Below are positions 25,913 through 33,730 of a stretch of DNA of 64,000 nt, one piece after another. The notes beneath the pieces were generated by a model. It was not told the origin of the DNA. It did no database searches and worked only from the letters and a program-made list of their open reading frames with translations. The stretch comes from Candidatus Poribacteria bacterium WGA-3G (lineage in GTDB: Bacteria > Poribacteria > WGA-4E > WGA-3G): contig ASZN01000011.1 in the NCBI GenBank assembly GCA_000406005.1, positions 1 through 64,000 on the forward strand, given 5' to 3'. Position 1 is the stretch's first letter; each line of letters opens with the position of its first letter. Both the position numbers and the translations under genes were made by a program.

Positions 25913-25985
25913 TTAGTAGCTCGCTTTAAGTGCGCCCCAAACTGTTGGAAGTTTTCCAGATGCTTGTACTTTTAGCACTGCCCAT
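25913..25985 (-). pseudogene. Remnant of another LamG/CBM9-cluster gene
   Basis: Directly after the LamG stop at 26001, an AGGAG site and an ATG (25983-25985, ten-base spacing) are followed by only about 70 bases. In the adjacent frame these read LKVQASGKLPTVWGALKASY and stop at 25913-25915. That is a fourth copy of the GKL..TWGALK C-terminal signature without its main domain. The start and the motif are in different frames, so it is a deletion remnant, not a working gene. Confidence 0.65.
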
Positions 25986-26000
25986 ATTGAAAAGTCTCCT

Positions 26001-26756
26001 TTATTTTTTCAGGTTTCCCCATGTGGTTGTCAATTTCCCTTTTGCGTCTACAGCGAGCGTGGTTTCAAAACCGTCGTTCATGACGGCTTGGACATCATCT
26101 TCGCTGAGAGCGGTGTTGAAGATGATGAATTCATCTATCTGTCCCTCCCATTGTCTCGATTGACCCCAGTCGCCGATTCGGGCAGGATCGAGGACACCCG
26201 GGTTGCCGCCCCACTCATTTTCTATATCGAGTTCGCCGTTAACGTAAAAGCCGATTTTCTGTTCTTTTGCACTATAGGCGGTTGCGATATGTACCCACTT
26301 ATCCATCTGATCGCCTGCCAACATATAATTTGCGAAGGTGTCGTTGCCACCCGGGTTACTGTGAATAGAAAACTCGACTTTATTATTCGGATGCATCTGA
26401 TAGTGGATGTCGCCTGCTTTCCAACCGTTGACGTTGAAGAAAACACGCCAAGCTGATTCGCGTCCAGTAGACTTAACCCAATGTGCGAAGGTAATTTCTT
26501 CAAATTCACCGATCCGTTTCGGAATTTCGACCCACTCGGTTGTACCGTTGAGTTCAAGTGCCTCCCCGATTTTACCAGCGACGAATTTGCCACCTTTTAA
26601 TTCGCCATCAAATCCGTTTCCAGAAACGTCTTCAGCATCACCGTCAAACAGCCATGCTGCTGCAATCATATCTTCGGTAATCTCAGCGGAACCAGTTAGG
26701 TTAATACCCAAGGTAAACATCACGCCGAGAATAATAGTAAATATCCGTGTTAACAT
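26001..26756 (-). CDS. Secreted LamG/concanavalin-like domain protein
   Basis: A 251-aa protein with signal peptide MLTRIFTIILGVMFTLGINL and one LamG fold: AAAWLFDGDAEDVSGNG, IGEALELNGTTEWVEIP, ITFAHWVKS, MDKWVHIATAYSAK, IGFYVNGELD and GQIDEFIIFNTALSEDDVQ. It is probably a secreted polysaccharide- or matrix-binding protein. AGGAG stands six bases before the ATG. It ends LAVDAKGKLTTTWGNLKK, matching the ends of the proteins at 22772 and 24999. Immediately after its stop lies the ribosome site of the remnant gene at 25913. Confidence 0.82.
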   Translation of the reverse strand: MLTRIFTIILGVMFTLGINLTGSAEITEDMIAAAWLFDGDAEDVSGNGFDGELKGGKFVAGKIGEALELNGTTEWVEIPKRIGEFEEITFAHWVKSTGRESAWRVFFNVNGWKAGDIHYQMHPNNKVEFSIHSNPGGNDTFANYMLAGDQMDKWVHIATAYSAKEQKIGFYVNGELDIENEWGGNPGVLDPARIGDWGQSRQWEGQIDEFIIFNTALSEDDVQAVMNDGFETTLAVDAKGKLTTTWGNLKK

Positions 26757-26952
26757 AGTAATCTCCTGTGTGTCACGAAAAAAATAAGTAAGCTATTACA
26801 CGCCCCATTCTTGCCTTGTTGTAAAATTTAAGTGAAAATTATAACACAAAAAACATATAAATACAACACTTTTTTTTACATTTTCGGTGTCAAAACCCCC
26901 TTGCTTTAGCTGGGGGATGTAGACACCGCCTATAGTTGTGTAAAAAAAAGAT

Positions 26953-26981
26953 TTGACTTTTGACTAAGAATACTGTATCAT
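26953..26981 (+). promoter_or_regulatory. Promoter inside the IS605-like element
   Basis: TTGACT at 26953-26958 and TATCAT at 26976-26981, spacer 17. A transcript would start about 26988, exactly at the first stem of the structured RNA at 26986-27062. Confidence 0.55.
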
Positions 26982-26985
26982 ATAG

Positions 26986-27062
26986 GCATCTGCTGGTAGA
27001 GATTTGCGACCCCGCGCTTGCGGGTGTTCTCTACCAACCTTCGCAAAGGGTTGAGCAGATGC
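26986..27062 (+). ncRNA. Candidate small RNA with a three-way junction
   Basis: The closing stem of nine pairs is GCATCTGCT (26986-26994)/AGCAGATGC (27054-27062). Helix 2 is GGTAGAG (26995-27001)/CTCTACC (27029-27035), topped by CCCGC/GCGGG with a GCTT loop (27011-27024). Helix 3 is AACC/GGTT (27036-27039 with 27049-27052). All stems are Watson-Crick and stack without gaps at the junction, and a promoter lies immediately upstream. I do not recognise it as tRNA, tmRNA, 6S or a known riboswitch. It could be a cargo RNA or part of the element's own guide RNA. Confidence 0.55.
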
Positions 27063-27435
27063 AGAAAACTACAGAAACTGCCAAAACGAACACAAAGTAG
27101 CCTTCACTATGCGACATTGCGATCGTATATCGTCTACGAATACTGTTCAGTTCTGAAGTAGGAGATACCTACCAGAAGTATCGGTCGCTTCCGAGAAGTT
27201 TCAGGAAGTTTCCGTAGTGTGATAAAAGGTCAGGCTTCCATTCAAGAGTGTTGACCGCATGACCCGCACCTTGCATCCGTATGCATGTTGGTTGGGATTA
27301 GACCCGAACAACCTATCCACGAGGTAGGGAGATGGCCCCATACCGTTAGACCTCATGTGGAAGTGACGGTAAAGGTTAAGAAACTCGCTTGGGAGTTCTT
27401 TCAAAGAATCCCCCAAGCTTTAGCTGGGGGAGCGG

Positions 27436-28473
27436 TCAAAGTTTGGCTCTCAGTTGATCCATCAGTCCGTCCGGAGGGTCGAACGGAAGATCGACCACCT
27501 CGTTGGTGATACCGCTGTAGTAGATTCCGAGAAGCAGATTGAACTCAGCGAGCGATTGTTCAAGATGTGTCGGATGTACCTTGTTCTCATCGTCGAGCCA
27601 ATCGAAGACCGCTTCTGTGAGGTTGCCTTGTGCGGCGACATCTTGTTCGCCGTAGTTCAGGGGTCCGCCTTCATAGCCGCTCTCGTGGGTTGAACGTTCC
27701 CAACTGCTGAAACGCCAATGTACGAAACCTGTCGTGCCAACGACAAACACGCGTTTGTGGAAAAAGACGACCGGATCATCGGATGCTGTCGGTGCGATGG
27801 CTGTACCGAATGCGACGGAGACGTGCAGTCCATTCTCATATTGGACGCGTGCGCTGGCATATTGTGGAGACGGTTGTGCTGAATCCAAGTGTTCGCCACC
27901 AGAAATCTGACCGAGCACGCGGACAGGACGCGAGTTGTCAATATAAGACGACACCAACTGCAACACGTGCGGACCTTGGTCAACGGGTGTGCTACGTGCA
28001 CTGGCATCGATGAACTTAATCTCACCAATACGTCCTGCCGCTACATCCGCTTTTAATTCAAGGTTTTGCGGATGGAAGTTGAGCTGCGTATTGACGACAA
28101 ATTTTGTTTTCGTCTCTTTAGAAAGTCCAGAGATCTGTTTCCAGTCCTCACTTTCAACGGCAATCGGTTTTTCGACAATTGCTGCTGGCACACCTGCATC
28201 GGATGCCTGTTTCATCAACGGGTACCGGATACGCTCGTTGCTACCTCGGAGCACGGGTGCGGTGACGATGTGGAGAACGTCCGGTTTCTCTTTCTCAAGC
28301 ATCTCGTCTAAGTCGGTGTATCGGGAAGAGATACCGAAGTCGTCTCCAAATTTGTTGAGTAACTCTTCGTTCATATCGCAGACTGCAGCGAGTTTTCCGC
28401 CTTTGACGAAACGGTATGCATCTGCGTGTGCGCGAGCGCGGCCACCACACCCTAACATTGCGGTTTTATACAC
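27436..28473 (-). CDS. Gfo/Idh/MocA oxidoreductase, tandem copy 4
   Basis: A 345-aa NAD(P)-dependent oxidoreductase starting with GTG (AAAGGAGA 11 bases upstream). The Rossmann start is MLGCGGRARAHADAYRF, and the catalytic-lysine motif is IVEKPIAVESEDWKQ. It is the last of four neighbouring paralogs with near-identical N- and C-terminal thirds. Variation is concentrated around residues 195-235 (QISGGEHLDSAQPSPQYASA in this copy), which should line the substrate pocket. Its stop TGA (27436-27438) coincides with the right edge of the IS605-like element, so the element landed just behind the last codon without shortening the protein. Confidence 0.85.
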   Translation of the reverse strand: MYKTAMLGCGGRARAHADAYRFVKGGKLAAVCDMNEELLNKFGDDFGISSRYTDLDEMLEKEKPDVLHIVTAPVLRGSNERIRYPLMKQASDAGVPAAIVEKPIAVESEDWKQISGLSKETKTKFVVNTQLNFHPQNLELKADVAAGRIGEIKFIDASARSTPVDQGPHVLQLVSSYIDNSRPVRVLGQISGGEHLDSAQPSPQYASARVQYENGLHVSVAFGTAIAPTASDDPVVFFHKRVFVVGTTGFVHWRFSSWERSTHESGYEGGPLNYGEQDVAAQGNLTEAVFDWLDDENKVHPTHLEQSLAEFNLLLGIYYSGITNEVVDLPFDPPDGLMDQLRAKL

Positions 28474-28513
28474 AGAAATGTCTCCTTTAATATTTTACGA
28501 TTTAGTTGTCGGT

Positions 28514-29551
28514 TTACAACTTTTCTCGGAGTGAATCCATCAACCCATCGGGTGGTTCAAATGGAAGGTCAATAATCTCGTTCGTTATGCCACTATAATA
28601 CAGCCCTAAGAGAAGATTGAACTCCGCGAGCGATTGCTTGAGATGCGTCGGATGCACTTTGTTCTCATCGTCGAGCCAGTCAAAGACGGCTTCTGTGAGG
28701 TTACCTTGTGCAGCGATATCTTGTTCGCCATAACTCAGCGGGCCACCTTCGTAACCGCCTTCAGGTGTTGCGCGTTCCCAACTGCTGAAACGCCAGTGGA
28801 CGAAACCCTTCGTACCTACGACAAAGACACGTTTATGCGCAACGGTGCTTTCACTGTCCGATGCCAACGTACCCATGCCGGTACCGAACGCAAGAGAGAC
28901 ATGCAGCCCGTTATCATATATGGCTTGTCCAGCAGCATGCATCGGAGATGGCTGTGCAGAGTCTAATTGCTCTCTGCCAGCGATTTGACCCAACACGCGG
29001 ACCGGACGAGAGTTGTCAATATAGGAGGACACTAACTGTAGTACATGTGGTGCCTGATCAACCGGCGTGCTGCGTGCGCTGGCATCAATGAATTTAATCT
29101 CGCCGATTCTGCCTTCTGCGACATCTCGTTTTAATTCCAGGTTTTGGGGATGGAAGTTAAGCTGTGTGTTAACAACGAACTTCGTTTGTGTTTCTTCCGC
29201 TAACCCCGCAATCTGTTTCCAATCTTCGCTCTCAACAGCGATCGGTTTTTCGACAATCGCCGCTGGCACGCCGGCATCAGATGCCTGCTTCATCAGTGGA
29301 TACCGTATCCGTTCACTGGTGCCGCGTAGTACCGGTGCCGTGACGATATGAAGAACGTCAGGCTTCTCTTTTTCAAGCATTTCGTCTAAATCGGTGTAAC
29401 GCGAAGAGACATCAAATTGGTCCCCGAAACTGTTGAGCAGCTCTTCGTTCATATCACAGATTGCGGCGATTTTGCCGCGTTTGACAAAACGGTAGGCACT
29501 TGCATGGGCGCGGGCACGACCGCCACACCCTAAGAACGCAGTTTTATACAT
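28514..29551 (-). CDS. Gfo/Idh/MocA oxidoreductase, tandem copy 3
   Basis: A 345-aa paralog of the three neighbours. The ATG at 29551 has AGGAGA eight bases upstream and matches the starts of the sister genes; an in-frame ATG at 29584 is rejected. Motifs: FLGCGGRARAHASAYRF, IVEKPIAVESEDWKQIAG and GTKGFVHWRFSSWERAT. The putative substrate loop differs from its sisters (GMGTLASDSESTVAHKR). It lies 40 bases upstream of copy 4. Substrate unknown; probably a sugar or inositol derivative. Confidence 0.85.
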   Translation of the reverse strand: MYKTAFLGCGGRARAHASAYRFVKRGKIAAICDMNEELLNSFGDQFDVSSRYTDLDEMLEKEKPDVLHIVTAPVLRGTSERIRYPLMKQASDAGVPAAIVEKPIAVESEDWKQIAGLAEETQTKFVVNTQLNFHPQNLELKRDVAEGRIGEIKFIDASARSTPVDQAPHVLQLVSSYIDNSRPVRVLGQIAGREQLDSAQPSPMHAAGQAIYDNGLHVSLAFGTGMGTLASDSESTVAHKRVFVVGTKGFVHWRFSSWERATPEGGYEGGPLSYGEQDIAAQGNLTEAVFDWLDDENKVHPTHLKQSLAEFNLLLGLYYSGITNEIIDLPFEPPDGLMDSLREKL

Positions 29552-29693
29552 AAAAATATCTCCTTGAATATTATTAGGATTCACGCGTTTTTTTATTAAA
29601 TCCCGCCTGCAACGAGGACTGCGTAAGTCCTAACTATTTCCAATATCAAGCCAAATGGTTGGATGTTGAAAAAAGAAAATACAGGTTAACTTT

Positions 29694-30737
29694 TTATAGA
29701 TTTTCTCGGAGTAGATCGATCAAGCCATCGGGCGGTTCAAACGGAAGATCAACAATCTGGTTGGTTACGCCGCTGTAGTAAATTCCTAAAAGTAGATTGA
29801 ATTCCGCGAGCGACTGCTTGAGATGTGTCGGATGCTGCTTGCTTTCATCATCGAGCCAATCGAAAACAGCTTCGGTAAGGTTACCCTGTGCGACGACATC
29901 CTGCTCTCCGTAGTCAAGCGGACCGCTTTCGTAACCACCCGCTGGCGTTGCGCGTTCCCAACTGCTAAACCGCCAGTGGACAAACCCTTTCGTGCCGACA
30001 ACAAAGACACGTTTGTGCGTGTGATTCCCGGCATCCGGTTCTTTAGGCACTTTTTGTCCTAAACCTGTCCCGAATGCGAGAGAGACGTGAAGACCGTTTG
30101 CATATAGCGCCTGAGCGGCGGCATGCATAGGGGACGGCTGCGTGGAATCCAAATCCTGAGCCCCAGAAACCTGCCCGAGTACCCGTACTGGACGTGAGTT
30201 GTCAATGTAGGAAGAGACGAGTTGCAACACGTGGGGTGCTTGGTCTACAGGCGTACTCCGTGCACTGGCATCAATAAATTTGATTTCACCGATTCTGCCT
30301 TCTGCGACATCTCGCTTCAGTTCCAAGTTTTTCGGGTGGAAATTGAGTTGTGTGTTAACAACAAACTTCGTTTGCGTCTCTTCTGCTAATCCGGCAAGCT
30401 GCTTCCAGTCTTCGCTTTCAACGGCAATCGGTTTTTCGACAATCGCCGCTGGCACACCCGCATCGGATGCCTGTTTCATCAGTGGATACCGTATCCGTTG
30501 GTTGGTGCCGCGTAACACTGGGGCAGTGACAATGTGAAGGACATCCGGTTTCTCTTTTTCCAGCATCTCATCAAGATCGGTGTAGCGTGATGAAACGTCA
30601 AAGTCGTCTCCGAAACTGTTGAGTAGTTCTTCGTTCATATCGCAGATTGCGGCGATTTTGCCGCGTTTAACGAAACGGTAGGCATCAGCGTGCGCACGAG
30701 CGCGACCGCCACACCCTAAGAACGCAGTTTTATACAT
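29694..30737 (-). CDS. Gfo/Idh/MocA oxidoreductase, tandem copy 2
   Basis: A 347-aa paralog. The ATG at 30737 follows AAGGAG and aligns with the sister genes; the longer frame to 30842 has no ribosome site and an unrelated N-terminus. Motifs: FLGCGGRARAHADAYRF, IVEKPIAVESEDWKQLAG. The variable loop reads GLGQKVPKEPDAGNHTHKR. About 140 bases separate it from copy 3, including TTAGGA/TCCTAA ends and an AT-rich stretch, so each copy may have its own promoter. Confidence 0.85.
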   Translation of the reverse strand: MYKTAFLGCGGRARAHADAYRFVKRGKIAAICDMNEELLNSFGDDFDVSSRYTDLDEMLEKEKPDVLHIVTAPVLRGTNQRIRYPLMKQASDAGVPAAIVEKPIAVESEDWKQLAGLAEETQTKFVVNTQLNFHPKNLELKRDVAEGRIGEIKFIDASARSTPVDQAPHVLQLVSSYIDNSRPVRVLGQVSGAQDLDSTQPSPMHAAAQALYANGLHVSLAFGTGLGQKVPKEPDAGNHTHKRVFVVGTKGFVHWRFSSWERATPAGGYESGPLDYGEQDVVAQGNLTEAVFDWLDDESKQHPTHLKQSLAEFNLLLGIYYSGVTNQIVDLPFEPPDGLIDLLRENL

Positions 30738-30909
30738 AAAAATGTCTCCTTCAATATCAAATTTACAGTCTTGATCCTCAGAGCAGTTGGAAGATTGGAG
30801 GGATGGAAGTTCAAAAGACAGCGAAAACGATATTTCTCGCAACCTTCCTTCTCTTCCTCACTTCCTCAAAACCTAAAATTGCTTAACAGGAAAAATACAA
30901 ATTAACTTT

Positions 30910-31953
30910 TTAGAGTCTCTCTCGGAGCGAGTCCATCAACCCATCGGGCGGTTCAAACGGAAGTTCGATAATCTCGTTTGTTAACCCACTATGGTACATC
31001 CCAAGAATGATGTTAAATTCTACAAGCGACTGCTTGAGGTGTGTCGGATGTACCTTGTTCTCATCGTCTAACCAATCAAAAATGGCTTCGGTGAAGTTAC
31101 CCTGTGCGATGACATCTTGCTCGCCATAATCGAGCGGACCGCTTTCATAACCCTTGTCCAATGTTGAACGTTCCCAGCTGCTGAAACGCCAATGCACGAA
31201 CCCCTTCGTCCCCGCAACAAAGACGCGTTTGTGCCCATAGACACCGGGATTATCCGATGCCATCTGTGCCATCTCTGTTCCGAATGCGACAGAGACATGG
31301 ACACCGTTCTCATGTAGGACATGTCCGACTGCATGCGGTGGACCGGGATGCCCAGGAGCAGAATTTAAATTCTGCCTTCCAGAGATTTGTCCAAGAACCC
31401 GTACCGGAGGTGAGTTGTCAATGTAAGACGACACGAGTTGTAGCACATGTCCTCCTTGTTCGACGGGTCTACTACGCGCACTGGCATCAATAAACCGAAT
31501 CTCACCGATCCGTCCTTCGGCGACATCTTTTTTTAGTTCTAAGTTCTTCGGATGGAAGTCGAGTTGTGTATTGACGACGAATTTTGTTTTTGTTTCTTCT
31601 GCTAACCCTGCAATCTGTTTCCAATCTTCGCCTTCAACAGCGACCGGTTTTTCAATAATCGCCGCAGGGACACCGTGGTCGGATGCCTGTTTCATCAATG
31701 GATAGCGGAGACGTTCCTCACTACTCGGAACCACAGGGGTTGTGACGATATGGAGGACATCCGGTTTCTCTTTTTCAAGCATTTTATCAAGGTCGGTGTA
31801 GCGTGATGGGATACCGAATTCGTCTCCGAATGTGTTGAGCCGTTCTTCGTTCATATCGCAGATGGCGGCGAGTGTACCATGCTTGACGAAGCGATACGCA
31901 TCTGCATGCCCACGGGCGCGACCCCCGCACCCCAACATCGCAGTTTTATACAT
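30910..31953 (-). CDS. Gfo/Idh/MocA oxidoreductase, tandem copy 1
   Basis: A 347-aa paralog and the first gene of the tandem set in transcription order. ATG at 31953 with GGAGG eight bases upstream. Motifs: MLGCGGRARGHADAYRF and IIEKPVAVEGEDWKQIAG. It is the most divergent of the four (RSRPVEQGGHVLQL; an extra Pro/Gly stretch GHPGPPHAVG). The family role is oxidation or epimerisation of a sugar via NAD(P); four copies suggest a range of related substrates or a dosage effect. Confidence 0.85.
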   Translation of the reverse strand: MYKTAMLGCGGRARGHADAYRFVKHGTLAAICDMNEERLNTFGDEFGIPSRYTDLDKMLEKEKPDVLHIVTTPVVPSSEERLRYPLMKQASDHGVPAAIIEKPVAVEGEDWKQIAGLAEETKTKFVVNTQLDFHPKNLELKKDVAEGRIGEIRFIDASARSRPVEQGGHVLQLVSSYIDNSPPVRVLGQISGRQNLNSAPGHPGPPHAVGHVLHENGVHVSVAFGTEMAQMASDNPGVYGHKRVFVAGTKGFVHWRFSSWERSTLDKGYESGPLDYGEQDVIAQGNFTEAIFDWLDDENKVHPTHLKQSLVEFNIILGMYHSGLTNEIIELPFEPPDGLMDSLRERL

Positions 31954-32069
31954 TAGACGGCCTCCTTAATATCTTTGATGTAACAAATCAACCGCATCAG
32001 AAAAAAATGACGGATTGTATAGATTAACAACAGAGACTGATTTTGTCAAGCGTTACTTCGGAATCATTT

Positions 32070-33110
32070 CTACGAGGAGATATAGACCTTCTCGCCGCTC
32101 TTCGCGCTGTCGTAAAGTGCATCTAAGATTTGCATGAAAACATAAGCATCCGGTGCAGCGACATCGGGTGCCACTTCGCTTGCTATTGCCATCGCAAAAT
32201 GGTTGAGTTCGTAGTAGAAGAAAGGCACTTCTGCGGGAAGTTCGCCGTGGTCAATCTCAAGCGGTTCATCAATCGCTGCTCGGATGAACTCGCCATCTTT
32301 GAATCGCGCGATACCACCGTTTGTGATTGAACCGGTTGTGCCGTAAAGCTCCACGACGCTCGCGGAATCCGAGTGGCTCATCCGAGAGCAGTCAATCTGT
32401 ATGGTTTTCCCACCTTCGCATCCGAGGAGACCGGTGAAATAGTCCTCCGCTGCACCTTCGGGTCCGTCATATTGCGGATAAAGCACGTGCTTCGCCGCGA
32501 ATGCCCATTCCGGTTTCGGACATCCCATCCACCACCACGTGAGGTTGAGTTCGTGGGAGTAGTGCTGCCCTAACGAACCGCCTTTCTGTCCGTAGACATG
32601 CAGCCAGCGAGTGTTAGCATCAAGATCTGGGATGAAGTTGTATTTCCCGAAGACGCGGGCGTGATATAGGTCCCCAATTGCACCGTTTAGAACGGCGCGC
32701 CGAATCTTTCGGTTATTGGGGAAATGCCGCATAAAATAGCAGAATTGAAGGGTCTTGCCAGATTGCTGCGCCGCCGCCTCCATCTCTAAAATTTCAGGCG
32801 CGCGGATGGCGTGCGGTTTCTGCACCAAGACATGCTTATCGGCACTGAGCGCGTCCAAGACTTGCTGCAACCTACCATCCGGAGAAGTCGCGAGGTAAAC
32901 GGCTTCAACAGCCGGATCGCCAAGGAGTTCGTGATAGTCGGCGTATCGGTGTGGCACTGCGTTGTCATCGCCTGCCTGTTCGCGACGGGTTGGATCACGT
33001 TCCGCGATTGCGATAACATTCAGTCGAGAGGTCGCATTCGCAGCTTCGATGGCACGGCAGCCTGCCCATCCACACCCCACGACTCCAAGTTGGATAAGTT
33101 GATTTGGCAT
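32070..33110 (-). CDS. Gfo/Idh/MocA family oxidoreductase
   Basis: A 346-aa NAD(P)-dependent oxidoreductase from a different subfamily than the tandem set. The Rossmann start is LGVVGCGWAGCRAIEAA, the catalytic motif is VQKPHAIRAPEI (QKP, not EKP) and a C-terminal domain carries GGSLGQHYSHELNLTWW. It is the last gene of the reverse run starting with the binding protein at 35706 (spacings 23, 28 or so, 1 and 36 bases). It probably handles a sugar derivative imported or modified by nearby gene products. Confidence 0.85.
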   Translation of the reverse strand: MPNQLIQLGVVGCGWAGCRAIEAANATSRLNVIAIAERDPTRREQAGDDNAVPHRYADYHELLGDPAVEAVYLATSPDGRLQQVLDALSADKHVLVQKPHAIRAPEILEMEAAAQQSGKTLQFCYFMRHFPNNRKIRRAVLNGAIGDLYHARVFGKYNFIPDLDANTRWLHVYGQKGGSLGQHYSHELNLTWWWMGCPKPEWAFAAKHVLYPQYDGPEGAAEDYFTGLLGCEGGKTIQIDCSRMSHSDSASVVELYGTTGSITNGGIARFKDGEFIRAAIDEPLEIDHGELPAEVPFFYYELNHFAMAIASEVAPDVAAPDAYVFMQILDALYDSAKSGEKVYISS

Positions 33111-33146
33111 AAGAAAGTACCTCTACTTCTTCTGTGGAAACGATTT

Positions 33147-33407
33147 CTAATAGGATATATCTATTGTATCAGACATGTGGAAATCAATATTAAAGGGGAG
33201 TGAGATGTCCGATTCTTTGTTGGCAAAGTGCCGCGAAAAATCAATGAGCGTGAATCCGACTAACTCCTTTGTTTCTGGATGGAAACGTAGTATAATATCC
33301 TCCGCGTATTCAACATAGTCTGTATATTCAGGGTCGCCACGTGTTACATAGAGGACATCAACCTCCCGGTCATAGAAGATTTTAATTCTACTTTGGTGGT
33401 TACTCAT
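33147..33407 (-). CDS. DUF2283 protein, probable antitoxin
   Basis: An 86-aa DUF2283 protein (IKIFYDREVDVLYVTRGD, then EDIILRFHPETKELVGFTLIDF). DUF2283 genes are frequently paired with small BECR-fold or DUF4258-like genes in toxin-antitoxin arrangement. Here it starts one base behind such a gene, with AAGGAG before the ATG. The activity is inferred from the pairing only. Confidence 0.75.
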   Translation of the reverse strand: MSNHQSRIKIFYDREVDVLYVTRGDPEYTDYVEYAEDIILRFHPETKELVGFTLIDFSRHFANKESDISLPFNIDFHMSDTIDISY

Positions 33408-33408
33408 C

Positions 33409-33690
33409 TTATCTCCTTTTTCTTATAGGATATGCTGTAATTATGAAATTGTTCCGTATCAATTTAACAATAACAACGATACGGGTGTAATTGTGAGGAA
33501 GGCCCTCAAAATCTTTATAGTATGTATATTTGTGTGGATCCATCAACGACTGTTTTCTTCTTCCAGTTTGGACAGTTGAAAGAACCTTATCAAGAGAGTG
33601 TCTTAATTCCCAGTGATGTTCAATGATGTGCTGCCATCTTTCATCAGTTAACTCAATTCGGTTACCCCATTTGTCGGTAACATCCCACAT
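33409..33690 (-). CDS. Small BECR/PBECR-like protein, probable toxin
   Basis: A 93-aa protein; the ATG at 33690 (GAGGG five bases upstream) is preferred over a GTG at 33702. It has the pattern of small nuclease-fold proteins of the BECR (barnase-EndoU-colicin-RelE) type: IELTDERWQHIIEHH, LDKVLSTVQ, a YTYYKD strand and IVVIVKLIRNNFIITAYPI. It precedes the DUF2283 gene by one base. This is consistent with an RNase toxin whose antitoxin is DUF2283, but catalytic residues are not certain. Confidence 0.6.
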   Translation of the reverse strand: MWDVTDKWGNRIELTDERWQHIIEHHWELRHSLDKVLSTVQTGRRKQSLMDPHKYTYYKDFEGLPHNYTRIVVIVKLIRNNFIITAYPIRKRR

Positions 33691-33730
33691 GAAAGCCCTC
33701 ACCGATATCTTGTAGTTCCAAACACTTTGG

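Larger units (their letters stand above)
26886..27438 (+). mobile_element. Non-autonomous IS200/IS605-like element (no transposase or TnpB)
   Basis: The left end is a subterminal hairpin: GGTGTC (26886-26891)/GACACC (26922-26927) enclosing CCCCC..GCTTTAGC.GGGGG (26896-26916). The right end has a matching hairpin CCCCC-AAGCTTTAGCT-GGGGG at 27410-27430. Imperfect hairpins of this kind at both ends, with no terminal inverted repeats, are the signature of IS200/IS605 elements. The right 200 bases resemble the structured 3' region of TnpB elements (GGGATTAGACCC, GTTAAG, CAAAGAATCCCCC), which in active elements is the guide (omega/reRNA) scaffold. No convincing transposase or TnpB frame is present. 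The right end touches the stop codon of the Gfo/Idh gene at 27436. Exact boundaries are estimated. Confidence 0.65.

Noticed and set aside
27201..27509. Short frames in both directions inside the IS605-like element
   Set aside because: They do not match transposase or TnpB sequences and run across the structured right end.
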